Source of the DNA: Siphonodentalium dalli
Taxonomy: Eukaryota > Mollusca > Scaphopoda > Gadilida > Siphonodentaliidae
Reading direction: 5' to 3'
Assembly: GCA_032622095.1 (NCBI GenBank)
Contig: CP136062.1
Span: 6,572,001-6,636,000, forward strand
Length of the DNA: 64,000 bases
Under the pieces are notes generated by a model. The model saw only the letters and a list, made by a program, of their open reading frames with translations, had not been told where the DNA came from and did no database searches. The first letter of the stretch is position 1. Every line of letters begins with the position of its first letter. A program made the position numbers and the translations under genes. Positions 1 through 10,925 of the stretch are shown here, one piece after another.

Positions 1-196
1 TTATGTTATGTACATCACGTTGGCGTTGCCGCATGTATGTGCCATTTCCAATGGAGGAACTCTTGTTAAATTCACCTTCTGAGTTGAATATTTCGCAAAA
101 TTTCTTAGTATTCGAGTCGGTGGATAAACAAAATATCATTTTAAAGTGTCTTGTGTGGGAAATTGAACAGTAATATGTCCACTCGTATGATTTGGC
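1..196 (-). CDS. Possible internal exon running off the left edge
   Basis: On the minus strand an open frame of 65 codons starts right after a candidate acceptor (ATTACAG, ending at 197) and continues past the window edge. It begins AKSYEWTYYCSISHTR and later reads EGEFNKSSSIGNGTYMRQRQ. The composition is protein-like: four cysteines, aromatic residues and an N-G-T glycosylation sequon. No family is recognised. The polypyrimidine tract before the acceptor is weak. The splice phase (0) matches the candidate upstream exon at 498-612. An open frame of this length can occur by chance, so this is inference from composition and one splice signal. Confidence 0.33.
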
Positions 197-497
197 CTGT
201 AATATCCGAGCTTCAGCGAATCAACGTGAACATAAACCGTTTAATTTTCAACACTAGACACTTATTCTATATATAATATCATTTAATATCATGCTGTATA
301 CATGTCATTGAACTTCTGCAACACCATTAAACTGATTAAAGCTATCATGGCATTGATTAGTGTGACAATGACTTGCCCAAGCTATATACGAGTGACACTG
401 GCAGACGATTAGAAGGCACGAATACTTAAATATTATTCCCCGTGAAAAATAAAATGAAGTACCGCCTGCCCGCCCCTGTTTTTTTCCCTCATGTTAC

Positions 498-612
498 CCT
501 AAACTCAGGTATTCTTCCTTTTGGCCTTAACAAAATGACAGGCATCTTAGAATAATCTCTCATTTTCAAAACATACCGGTAAGCATTGGGCACTGTCGTG
601 TTGAATTCCATA
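498..612 (-). CDS. Possible exon upstream of the left-edge exon
   Basis: The minus-strand frame reads MEFNTTVPNAYRYVLKMRDY and ends PKGRIPEFR at a candidate donor AGG|GTAACA (GT at 496-497), with an acceptor-like CATAG at its start. It would join the 1-196 segment in phase 0 across a ~300-bp intron. The frame also runs on upstream into the family A repeat, which weakens the case. Both splice sites are below consensus and no domain is recognised. A non-coding explanation is at least as likely. Confidence 0.2.
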
Positions 613-614
613 CT

Positions 615-985
615 ATGCCAACTACCTCGGACAAAATAAGTGTCCATTGGCACTGCAGTGTATTTGCCATTCGGCTGAAGTGTCAGAGTTTGTAACTGCA
701 TTTGAACACCGCGGCCGAACGGCAGGTACACCACGGCCAAACGACAACTAGACCCCGACTGAGCGGCATGTACACTGTGGTCAGATTTCTGGTTTATATT
801 GTTTTTTTTGTTTCAGTTTAAGGAACGACACCGCGGCAACTACACCATGGCCGAACATCAAGTACACCGTGGCCCAACTGTAGTTAGCCGGTGCAGCCGC
901 GGTGTAGTTGCATTTTGGCTGCAGTGGCAATGCTAACTGCACCACGGTTACTACCAGTAGTAAGTGGACACTTGTTTTGGTCAGC
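615..985. repeat. Dispersed repeat family A, copy 1
   Basis: The segment is built from short phrases such as GGCCGAACGGCAAGTACACC and CACCGCGGC that recur in both orientations. The same order of phrases returns at 5634-6622, so this is an interspersed element rather than a simple satellite. No coding capacity is seen. Clean terminal repeats were not found, so the boundaries are approximate. Confidence 0.6.
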
Positions 986-1299
986 AGGGTAGGTGACGTG
1001 TAGTAATATTATTAATAACAAAATTATCTAGAATCTACCGTAGATGAACAAATAGCATTGCGAATCTAAAAGCTCTAAATACGTTAATAGAAGCTACATG
1101 TCATGTACTGTGTGTGTTGAAAATTAAGACTCCTAACTTCGCCAAGTCGTGCACACATCTAGAACAGGCTACATAACTCATTTTGTTTATAGTTTGATGA
1201 TAGCGCGATTGAGCTTCATTTTTAGCTCAACTTTGCTATTGCCATGGCTTTGTCGTCCGTCGTCCATGTGTGCGTGTGTACGTGTGCATGATTTGTCAA
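986..1299. other. No gene seen
   Basis: AT-rich DNA with no recognisable element. It leads into the family B tandem array. Confidence 0.5.
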
Positions 1300-2345
1300 C
1301 AATACAGGCTACAGGTCGTAAATATGGTCGGATCATTATGAAATTTTTCATAGCTGTTGACATCAACATTTAGACCGGAACGATTCATTTTGGGCTCATT
1401 CGGAAAAAAAACATGGCCTCCAGCTGCCATCTTCGATTTCAAAATTCAGTCCATTAGCACGGGCTACAGGTCGTACTGTTCGTTTGATCATCATGAAATT
1501 TGTCGTGGATATTAATATTGACATGTACATGTAGATGGGAGCGAGTAATGTTGTGATCATTCGGCCAAAAAACATGGCCACCAGCAGCCATATTGTATTT
1601 TACTCTTTGTATGGCTAGACCCTTTAGCACAGGCTACAGGTCGTACCTTTAGTCTGATCATTTTAAAATTTGTCACGGCTGTTGAAATTGGAATTTAGAT
1701 GGGAACGAGTCATTTTGGGGTCATTCCACAAAAAACATGGCCGCCAGTGGCCATCTTGGATTTCAAAATTCAATCCATTAGCACGGGCTACAGGTCGTTT
1801 TGTACATCTGATCATCATGAAATTTGTCGTGGGTGTTAATATTGACTTGTAGATGGGAACGAGTAATTTTGGGGTCATTACTCTTTGTATGGCTAAATCC
1901 TTTAGCACGGGCTACAGGTCGTACCTTTAGTCTGATCAACATAAAATTTGTCACGGATGTTGAAATTGGAATGTAGATGGGAACGAGTCATTTTGGGGTC
2001 ATTCGGACAAAAACATGGCCACCAGCGGCCATCTTGGATTACAAAATTCAATCCATTAGCACGGGCTATAGGTCGTACCTTTGGATTTTTCTCTTTGTAC
2101 ATGTATGACTAAATATTTCTTCAAAATCCATGCTAAGGGTTATAGACCGATCTGTTTGTTTGATCTTCATGAATGTTGACATTGACATGTACCGGTAGAT
2201 GGGAACGAGTCATCTTGGGGTCATTCGGAAAACAAATGGCCGGCGATGGCCATTTTAGGATTTACTCTAAAGTAAATTTAAGTTGCATCACTAAATCCTT
2301 TGGCACAGCCTACAGAGCACATCCCTCCATTTACTATCAAGCATT
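1300..2345. repeat. ~150-bp tandem array, family B, copy 1
   Basis: About seven degenerate units, each with the ordered phrases GGGCTACAGGTCGTACC, CTGATCATCATGAAATTTGT, TTGACATGTAGATGGGAACG, TCATTTTGGGGTCATTCGG and GGCCATCTTGGATTTC. Unit length varies from about 120 to 170 bp through partial deletions. The same array occurs at 27157-27960 (same orientation) and 51112-51480 (reverse). Short ORFs across it are by-products of the repetition. Confidence 0.85.
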
Positions 2346-2374
2346 AAATTGTTCCCCTACCTAAGTTGAGCGAC

Positions 2375-2389
2375 AGTGTCATTGACACT
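2375..2389. other. 15-bp palindrome downstream of array B
   Basis: The perfect palindrome AGTGTCATTGACACT, followed by TTCA, lies just after the array. The same palindrome is at 28055-28069, again just downstream of the second same-orientation array. It may mark the end of a larger mobile unit that carries the array. Confidence 0.6.
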
Positions 2390-2489
2390 TTCATTTTTTC
2401 TATTTTAACATGTCTGTATTAATTTTAGGCATACCACGGAAAAGCACAAATAGAATTGATGTTTATTAGTTGTGTGCCAGTATCCTGTC

Positions 2490-2740
2490 TAGGGGTGCCA
2501 TGATTAATCTTGTAATCGATGAACTGTTGATAAAACAGATAATCGATTACCATTTCTGTTTTCGATTAATCTGCGTTATTTATTTCGGACGTTGGAAAAT
2601 GCCAGTTATTGTTGAATACCCTGATTGTACACTTTTACAGACTTTTAATTTACAACCGAGGGGGTTAACAACCTTTGATAATGTATCAGATATTTCGAAA
2701 ACATGAATACTAATATGACCATATAGCTAGCATTATTAAT
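2490..2740 (+). mobile_element. hAT-like MITE, left part only
   Basis: The segment begins TAGGGGTGCCATGATTA and shares ordered phrases with the complete copy at 8110-8631 (GATAATCGATTACCATTTC, GTTATTTATTTC, ATTGAATACC, CAACCTTTGAT). The matching right terminus is not seen nearby, so this copy is truncated or decayed. It is non-autonomous and has no transposase. Confidence 0.6.
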
Positions 2741-3303
2741 GAACCACAGCTAAACCACTGGCATAAGCTATGATATACTAGTACATGTATATGTCTGTTT
2801 TAATCTTATAAAAAATAACTTCATAGATGTGTATTCCCATCAAATAGGATTCACTTAGGCCTTATATCGTGGTATGATTATGATTCATTTCAATCCAGAC
2901 ATGCACAAGAGTTCATCGAAAGAGTGGGTCTTATAGCTAGCAACTCAGAGTATAAATTAGGTCAATCATACATCAGGGCATGTGAAAAATCAGAGTCTAA
3001 ATGCAAACAGACTATGAGCTCACCACCTTCGACTTAAAGCTTCAAACCAAAAAAAAAAAATTAAATGCCGTTCCTTTTGTACAAACTATTATACAATATA
3101 ACTTCCCAACATCAAACTGAAACTAATCAAAAGTCATGACTGTTGGTTCTTGTCCTGAGGGGAGTATTTTACTGAAATGCACATATTGTCAATCCAATTA
3201 AGATGTATACTATACAAAGAAGCTTGTTGAAGAACCAACGCGTTCGATTTCCCGGGAAACAAACTGAAAGTGGGAAATTTATAGGAATTCTACCGGCGGT
3301 GTC
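2741..3303. other. No gene seen
   Basis: AT-rich unique DNA with a short poly-A run near 3049-3060. No repeat family or convincing exon was found. Confidence 0.45.
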
Positions 3304-3400
3304 TAGGGCCCTGCGAATCGGGTGTTTTCATTTCGAATCTCGAATCAAATCAGGCGAACGATTCAAAATCGTATCTTGAATCGAATCATTGTTACGGAAC
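3304..3400 (+). repeat. TTCGAATC-rich terminal segment
   Basis: It starts TAGGGCCCTGCGAATCGGG and contains many GAATC/GATTC words. A similar segment in inverted orientation ends at 6760 (…CAGGTCCCTA). The pair could be the terminal inverted repeats of an old ~3.5-kb hAT-like element that encloses 4006-5183. I could not find a matching 8-bp target duplication, so two unrelated fragments remain possible. Confidence 0.4.
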
Positions 3401-3997
3401 CAATAGAGTTCGATCACACCGCTTCTGAGAATGTCCGAGCACTCTTTCACCTTTCACCCTGCCACTGTCGTTGGAATTGATGGCAGGGAAATTTCCAGGG
3501 CTGTTTTGATACCTGTTACAGGTATGGGCGCCCAAACTTGAGAAGCCTAAATGACCCCAAACTCCTAGTGGACAGTATTGAGTCAACCTGAATTTTCAAG
3601 GCAATTCAACAATATGCGCTGTAAATAAACATCTGCAGTTGCAATACAGCCTTCATTTGCATGTTGAATTTTTAAATCAGAAATATTATGTCATATTTAT
3701 AATATATTCATCTGTATCTGTGTTGGTTCGGTGTAGAAGCCGTATTTTAAAGTTATATTGGGATATCGGTACATCCTCTGCTGGAAACAGGTGCCCCCAA
3801 ATTACATTGTATCTCTGGATTCTTCCCTGAATGATGGGTTAATGATTAAGGATTGTCCGCACATGTGGTGTTGTTTTTAAAGAGCGTTTATATACACAAG
3901 TATAAATACGGCTCAATCGGTGTGCTCACGCAGTTGTATTTCTGCGCACTCCGTACTCAGTTGTCAGCGGTGACATCGACGTAAAATGTATGTTATG
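3401..3997. other. No confident gene
   Basis: Unique sequence. A candidate acceptor near 3522 is followed by a short open stretch (GRPNLRSLNDPKLLVDSIES then stop), too short to call. The motif AAAGAGCGTT occurs at 3879-3888 and recurs elsewhere in the window. Confidence 0.35.
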
Positions 3998-4005
3998 TAT
4001 GGTCA

Positions 4006-5183
4006 CAGAGGCGGAATGGGCCAACAAAACGGCCCGGGAAATTAATATAATACCGGCCCATCTGTTCGGGGGGTGTCCACAGTCCACCTTGGGAACTTCC
4101 AACTGCACCCCCTCCCTTGAATCAGATGCAGACAAAATACATGTTTTTGCATAATTCCATTTGCACCTCTGGCCTAATATCCTATATATTCCTAAACCTT
4201 GGGTCTATATATTCCCGTTATGAGACCATTCAGATATTTTTACCTGAAAAAATTGCATAAATTCTAACATCTAGCGGTCTAACTCCAGACAAATGCATAT
4301 GGCTACGGACAAGAGACCAGGACACATCGGTCTTTTCATGGTTGTTCGGCCTTGGGTGAGAAAATTTTGAAAATTATACAAGAAAATCGCGAATCCTAGC
4401 ATCTAGACTGGCATCAACTGAAGAATTCCTATTTTGTTGTAAATTTCAATTGGGGGAGGGGCGCGTGAGAATTTTTTTGGGATTTACAGCTGGGCGTTAC
4501 CGTTAAAATCTCGAGATTAACGGGGTCTTTACGTGGTGTTATATGATGCTGACAAGTTCATTTAATGACAAAATTACGATTAGCCATTTGATTCGGCTGG
4601 TTAAACAACACATGTGGCGGCCCACGTCTGGAATTTTCCCGGTCTCCCGATCGACCAGTCCGCCTCTGCCCCACCCACCCCCCCCCGAACGTCACATTAT
4701 ACCGTACTCACACGGGGAACCTGCAAACTTCACAATTTAGGTAACTTCTGTCTTTTCTCGCTGGTTTTCCGCTTCTCAGGTGTACCGTGATATATATATA
4801 TATCTATATATTGGCAGTGCACATTATCCGAAGTAAAACATTTTACATGTGGAATAATTTCCAAATCAATATATTCTTGTTTAGTGACAGTTCCAAATAT
4901 GGTTACAATCGGGACAATCTCAGACGCCGTCGTAAAATGGAATTCACTTCATGAATTTATGTGAGAAGAGTGCCATCTTATTGGATACACGGCTGGTTAA
5001 ACAACACATGTGGCGGTCCATGTCAGTCGGCCCAACCACATATACTAGTACCCCCCCCCCCCCCAAACCGTAAAAAAAACATCGGATTCTCGCTTGATAG
5101 AAAATCACGTGTAATTATAATTTTTACGGGCCTCCGGCCCATCATGAAATTTCCCAGTCCGCCGATCAGCCAGTCCGCATCTG
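4006..5183 (+). mobile_element. Non-autonomous hAT-like element with exact 8-bp TSD
   Basis: The ends are inverted repeats: it starts CAGAGGCGGAATGGGCC and its right end, reverse-complemented, starts CAGATGCGGACTGGCTG. It is flanked by the identical 8-mer TATGGTCA at 3998-4005 and 5184-5191. An 8-bp duplication with CAG-type termini is the usual hAT signature. The interior has no transposase. The right-end module (CGGCTGGTTAAACAACACAT to CCAGTCCGCCTCTG) is present twice, ending at 4668 and at 5183, so the right end was duplicated or a second copy inserted close by. A (TA)n tract lies at about 4792-4815 and a poly-C tract near 5050. Confidence 0.8.
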
Positions 5184-5189
5184 TATGGT

Positions 5190-5400
5190 CAACTCAGGAA
5201 GGGAATATTTTGTCGGGTTATTTTGTCCACCCAACATGTCCTTGAAACGGGTACCCGCAAATGACCTTGGGCGATATTTCGGCATCAACGTGAAATTTGT
5301 TTGGTCAACTCGGGGCGTGGAATATTTTTGTCCGGTCAGATTGTCCACCCGACGTGACCTTGACCTTGAAACGGGTACCCGCAAATGATATTTCGGGCAT
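5190..5400. repeat. Two-copy ~110-bp tandem duplication
   Basis: Two adjacent segments share GGTCAACTC, TTTTGTC, TTGTCCACCCGAC and CTTGAAACGGGTACCCGCAA in the same order. Overlapping open frames on both strands are side effects. Confidence 0.65.
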
Positions 5401-5633
5401 CAGTATGCTGTCGGCGTGCATGTACAGGGTTACCTTGAAAAACTAAAATTAATCAATCAACCAAAGCCATAGGACCAGTGGCGGGCTAATATGCTAGTAT
5501 TCATATAAACTGATTTGGATATATGAAGTTCTAAACATACCGTAAGGTAATCAATTGAGTTCCGCATCTAGCGATCACGAACCATGTAAAGAATTTGCAT
5601 AGTGTCGATACAGATTACAGATACATGTACCCC

Positions 5634-6622
5634 GCTCGACAAAACAAGTGTCCATTGGCACCGTTGTGTATTTGCCATTCGGCCGCGGTGTCAGCGTTTG
5701 TAGCTGTGGTTAAAAGGCAAGTACACTTCGGCCGAATGGCAAGTACAGGTACACCATGGCTGAAAGGCAACTACAATGCGGCCAAATTGCATGTACACCG
5801 TGGTTATATTTATGTTTTGTAATTTGTATCATCTTTTTTCAGTTTACAAAGAGATAAGCAATTTTTTTATTTACTCCCATTGACATAACTTTCAAGTTAG
5901 ATTGTGTTCGTGTTATATGAGTTTCGTTTAAACCTAATTTAGCGACGAAAATATTGATCTTGGAAATAAAAGTATTACGATTTCAAACTACGCGCCATGT
6001 TTTTTACCTTCACCGGAGAAGACGCAGGTTGCAGGATGAACCGGAAGTTCAATTGATGCCTGCAATCTCTTCCATCGAACAATCTCACCCCCTATAAAAA
6101 TACTTGACGCTTTATGAATCTTGTTTCTTCTCTTTTTTTCCAAATTGGTTATAGCGGGACTTCCTTTTGCATGTAACATGTTTTGTTCGCAACTCAATAA
6201 TGTTCGTTGTAAACGGCCGTCGATAAAAGACACCCAACATGTGAGATTTCAAGAACGGTAACTCGTAATGGCATAATTCGCCATTTTATGACTCCAGCCA
6301 TAAATTCATTTATATTAAATAATTCAATGTGACTTTTATGATAGCCTGTTAACTGGAACGTTTTCAGTAGACATCGTCGACTCAAATACGTTATTTTAAA
6401 ATATAATATTGATATTAGATCGCAATTGTTACCGGGAATTTATTGAAATTGGCGTACAGTACCCCTTTAATGAACGTACACCGCTGCAATTACACCATGG
6501 CTGAATGGCAAGTACACTGCGGCCCAACTGTAGTTAGCCAGTGGAGACGCAGTGTTGTTGCCTTTCGGCCGCGGTGGCCACGCTAAGCGCACGGTGGTTA
6601 AGTGGATACTAGTTATTTAGAC
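5634..6622. repeat. Dispersed repeat family A, copy 2, with internal insertion
   Basis: The left part (5634-5860) and right part (6470-6622) match the halves of copy 1 at 615-985. Between them lies ~610 bp absent from copy 1. That insert ends GTACAGTACCCCTTTAA and contains CCGGGAATTTATTGAAATTG. TTTA is present at both junctions, but clean terminal repeats are not visible. The insert is probably a separate non-autonomous element. Confidence 0.55.
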
Positions 6623-6654
6623 GCAAAAAACGAGACTACACCAAAGTAAATACC

Positions 6655-6760
6655 GATTCAAAAATATCTGAATCAGTGGGTCGATTCGGTGTCGATCTTG
6701 AATCGGGTGCCCGATATCGACATCGAATCGAATCGATTCTCGTATATTCGCAGGTCCCTA
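6655..6760 (-). repeat. TTCGAATC-rich terminal segment (inverted partner)
   Basis: Read on the minus strand it starts TAGGGACCTGCGAAT and is rich in GATTCGAT words, as the inverted counterpart of 3304-3400. Confidence 0.4.
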
Positions 6761-6775
6761 AGCCATTCAAAGTTT

Positions 6776-7375
6776 CAAAGAACTAGCTCAGACTGTGTAA
6801 AGTTAATAGTAAAGATACGGTACTACTGTACTGCCCTGCATGTAAGTAATCAACCAAGTACATGTAACTGGGATTATTTAATATGCGTTTATGACTGCAG
6901 TCAAACCATAACTCCAAAATAATTAACAGTTCTGTGACTGCATTATATGCAGTTTAAAAAGAACCCTGGTTATATTCATTGAGAAATGTCATGTCAATTT
7001 AAACGAAACTCGATGAACGTCATCATGTACGGTAGCTTTCACTCACCCAAACAAGTACATATTGGTAATATGTCTAAGCATGAAGTATTACCTGTATATA
7101 ACAGAACTGTATTATACAAAGCACAAAAAGAATGTATGGAATATTCACTATATTGATGTACATACAGCTATTCAAACAACCAGCTCAGACTATGTAAAGT
7201 TAATAGTAAACATACTACTGTACTGCCCTACCAGTAAGTAATTGACCAAGTAACTGGGGTTATTTAATGTGAATTTATGACTGCAGTCAAACCATAACTC
7301 CATGATAATTAACAGTTATGTGACTGCATTATATGCAGTATTAAAAGAAACCGTGGTTATATTCATTGACGGCTG
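6776..7375. repeat. Direct duplication of a ~200-bp segment
   Basis: 6776-6985 and 7172-7375 share AGCTCAGACT, TGTAAAGTTAATAGTAAA, ACTACTGTACTGCCCT, TTTATGACTGCAGTCAAACC and TGACTGCATTATATGCAGT in order. They are separated by ~190 bp of AT-rich sequence. No function is seen. Confidence 0.75.
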
Positions 7376-8014
7376 CTGATACAGTTACATACATGTACAG
7401 CTTGTCGCACTTGTACTGGAAGTTACTGTTTCATACCAGTTGATGTTTACATGCGTTTTAACCATGCACTCCTCTCAGTGGGTGTCTTGCATTTGATAGC
7501 CACATTTAAAGTCATTACCAAAAGTCTACCTGGCCCAGTGGGGTGCCAATCCGGTCCAGTGAGTCATTTACTCTGACAGGGCAGTACAGTGGGGCTTTTT
7601 TAACAATACACGGTTTGGACACGGTAAGATATGAGACGCGATACATGATCAGCGATACAATATGAATTTGTGAAACATGATCAACAATACGATTAGTCGA
7701 TACATGTCACTGTACACTAAATATCAGAACCAACATGTACTGGAGATGGAGATGGAGTTCATGTTAAACTAAAATGCAGTTGTATACATGTACATGTAGT
7801 TATCTACATGTACATGTTAGATGAGTCAAATACACATACATGTACATGTAATTAAGGATGTGCCCTATCCATGAATTTTCAAACAATGTCAATTTCTAAA
7901 AGTTAAACAAAATTGTCATGTACCATACCAGTACATGTACATTGTAGGTCACTAGATAGTTTGAAGGGAGGTATTTGCAAAAGAACATTGCATTATCCAT
8001 CATTATCTACATGT
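7376..8014. other. TACATGTA-rich unique DNA
   Basis: Dense in TACATGTACATGTA words, especially 7780-7850. On the minus strand 7531-7574 has both an acceptor-like CCCTGTCAG and a donor-like CAG|GTAGAC around a ~44-nt open stretch. That is too short to call an exon. Confidence 0.4.
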
Positions 8015-8109
8015 AGCGTATTCAGAGGCAGACTGGGCCAAAAAACCGGCCCGGGAAATTAATATAATACCGGCCCATCTGCACCGCCCCCCCCCCCTGG
8101 AATCAGAAT

Positions 8110-8631
8110 TAGGGGTGGCACGATTAATCGTATAAAGCCGATAATCGATTACCATTTCCATAGTCGAATAATCTCTGTTATTTATTTCTGACGACGTGCT
8201 GGGTATTATTGAATACCGTGTTTGTTTTACAGTTTAACAACCTTTGATCATGCATCAGAAAGAGTCTGATAACATGAGCATTCTGATACTTAGATATTAC
8301 TAGTACAGTCTATCACTTATCGTGTGGTGACTGCTAAATGAAACTCACTATTTATTATAACCTTGACAATTTGACATCACCGAGATATGTGCTGGTATTG
8401 AATACGTGTACATAGTGCTCATTAGTCATTACCGGTGGTTTATGGTGGACATTATTAGCATAAAAATTGCATCAGGCAAGTATTTTAATCAACAGATTCA
8501 ACACCCACCCAATAGGCCATATTACGGAATACGGTACATCCACTGTTGATATTAGGTACGATTAATCGATTATAAATCGATTATTGATAACCGATTATCG
8601 ATTATCAAAATAAATAATCATGGCACCTCTA
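8110..8631 (+). mobile_element. Complete hAT-like MITE, 522 bp, exact 8-bp TSD
   Basis: The left end TAGGGGTGGCACGATTA pairs with the reverse-complemented right end TAGAGGTGCCATGATTA. The flanks are the identical 8-mer ATCAGAAT at 8102-8109 and 8632-8639. Subterminal DNA is rich in ATCGATTA words. It splits the phrase GGAATCAGAATCTGTTCAGG of its host element, which is intact elsewhere, so the nesting order is certain. Non-coding; mobilisation would need a hAT transposase in trans. Confidence 0.88.
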
Positions 8632-9072
8632 ATCAGAATCTGTTCAGGGGATGTCCACCTTGGGGAAACTCCAACTGCGCCCTTGAATCAGAATCTGTTC
8701 AGGGGGTGTCCACCTTGGGGAAATTCCAACTGCACCACCCCTCCCCCCTTGAATCAGAATCAGACCAAATACATGTTTTTGCATAATTCCATTTGGAGCC
8801 CCTTGCACCTCAGTGCTCTGGCCTAATATCATATATATTCATAAACCATGGTTCTATATATTGCCTGTATGAGACCATTCAGTTATTTTTACCTGAAAAA
8901 TTGCATAAATTATAACATCTAGCGGTCTAACTCCAGATAAATGCACACGGCTACGGACAAGAGACCAGGACACATCGGGCTGTCCATGGTTTTTCGGCCC
9001 GGGGTGAGAAAAATTTGAAAACTGTAGGGGAAACCCGGGCAAAGCGGATTGCCCGGGCAAAGCCGATCACCT

Positions 9073-10260
9073 TTATTATACCCCCTTTTAAGAAAAAAGG
9101 GGGGTATACTGTTTTGCACCTGTCCGTCTGTGTGTACCGTACATACGTCCGTCCTATGTCTGTTCATGTCATAACTTGAACAGAAGTGCTCGGATATCAA
9201 TGAAATTAGGTTTGGATGTTCACTACTATGAGCACATTAAATGGAGGGTCCCATCGTTTTGTTCGGATTTACCATTCTAGAGTTATTCATCTTTGTTTAT
9301 CTGGAATAGTGGCTTTTTGGTCCGTCTGGTGTCTGTTCATATCGTAACTTCAACAGTTGTGGTGGGATCTCAACCAAATTTGGTGTGGATGTTCACAACT
9401 ACCCTGTATGAGGACATTAAATCGAGGGTTCCGTTGTTAAGTTCGGATTTTCCATTCTAGAGTTATTCATCTTTGTTTTAGTACTAGTATCTTGAAATGT
9501 TGGATTTTTAGTCCGTCTGGTGTCTGTTCATGGCATAACTTGAACAGTCGTGCTGGGATCTCAATGAAATTTTGTATGGATGTTCACTACTACCAGGGCA
9601 TTCAATAGAGTGTTCCATCGTTTTGTTCGGATTTTCCATTCTAGAGTTATTCATCTTTGTTTATCTGGAAATGTTGGCTTTTTGGTCTGTCTGGTGTCTA
9701 TTCATATCGTAATTTCAATAGTTGTGCTGGGATCTCAATGAAATTTGGTATGGATGTTTACAACTATGAGGACATTAAAAAGAGGGTTCCATCGTTTTGT
9801 TCTGATTTTCCATTCTAGAGTTATACATCTTTGTTCATCTGGAAATGATGGCTTATTGGTCCATCTTGTGTCTGTTCATGTCGTAACTTCAACAGGTGTG
9901 CTGGGATCTCAATGGAATTTTGTATGGATGTTCACTGCTATGAGGACATTCAACAGGGGGTTCCATTGTTCTGTTCCGCTTTTCCATTATAGAGTTATTC
10001 ATCTTTGTTTATCTGGAAATGTTGGCTGTTTGGTCCATCCGATGTCTGTTCAGCTCATAACTTGAACAGTAATGTTCGGATCTCATGAAATTTTGTATGG
10101 ATGTTCACCAATATGAGGACATTTACATGTAGTGGCACATTCAAATGTTTTTTGTTTGTTTTTTGTTCCATAGTTATTCATCTTTGTTTATATGAAAATG
10201 CTGATTTCTGGGTTCATATGTCTGAGTATATATAGCCATGATAAGTTATAGATGTGCCCA
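9073..10260. repeat. ~175-bp tandem array inside the composite element
   Basis: Six units share GTTCGGATTTTCCATTCTAG, AGTTATTCATCTTTGTTT, TCCGTCTGGTGTCTGTTCAT and GGGATCTCAATGAAATTTTG. The AGTTATTCAT word sits at 9291, 9471, 9645, 9819, 9993 and 10172, so spacing is 174-180 bp. A foldback (TATACCCCC…GGGGGTATA) stands at 9077-9109 at its left edge. Because 174 is a multiple of three a short open frame runs through two units; I do not regard it as a gene. Confidence 0.85.
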
Positions 10261-10925
10261 CACTAGGCGGTATGCCACGAGTGGGTATGCACCGGACGAC
10301 AGTCCATCTCTTGTTATTTCAATACTATCAAATTATTCCTTATCTATCGGTATTTTAGAATAAGGTCGTTTCGTGTTGGGTTAGTTTTTATATATTTCCA
10401 CAATACATGTGTGGAATAATACAATATGACAATTTGCTAAATTCGATAGGGCACCCGCGTAATGCCCCAGATTGTAAAAAGATGTGCTGTGGGCAAAGCG
10501 GATCATTCATACCATGACTAACTTCCATCACACATGCGTAGATTAAGTGAATTTGGATAAATCTAATAAGATGGTCCGACAAAACTCGTGCCTTGTCGGA
10601 GCATATCCATAATTGAAAACTTTGAACGTTAGAAAAAACGCTATTTTAATTATTTGCAATAAATATGAGGTGTGCGTGAATTTTTTTTGGGATTTACAGC
10701 TGGGAGTTGCCGTAAAAACATCGAGATTAACGGGGTCTTTACGTGGTGTTATATGATGCTGACAAGTTCATTTAATGACAAAATTACTATTAGCCAATTA
10801 GGCTGGTTAAACAACACATGTGGCGGCCCACATCGGTTTCATTTGCGGCCCAACCACATATACCCCCCACGGCCTCGGGCCCATCAGAAATTTTTCTGGT
10901 ATCCCGATCGGCCAGTCCTCCTCTG

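Larger units (their letters stand above)
8023..10925 (+). mobile_element. Composite hAT-like element, second copy of the CAGAGGCGG family
   Basis: The left end CAGAGGCAGACTGGGCC and the reverse-complemented right end CAGAGGAGGACTGGCCGATC form terminal inverted repeats. The left (8023-9022) and right (10666-10925) parts match 4006-4360 and 4465-4668 of the first copy. The flanking 8-mers AGCGTATT (8015-8022) and AGCTTGTT (10926-10933) agree at six of eight positions, as a decayed target duplication would. Its length is inflated by a nested MITE (8110-8631) and by ~1.6 kb of other repeats. No transposase. Confidence 0.7.

Noticed and set aside
3304-6760. A single 3.5-kb hAT element spanning both TTCGAATC-rich ends
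   Set aside because: The ends look like inverted repeats, but no matching 8-bp duplication was found in the flanks; kept only as tentative terminal segments.
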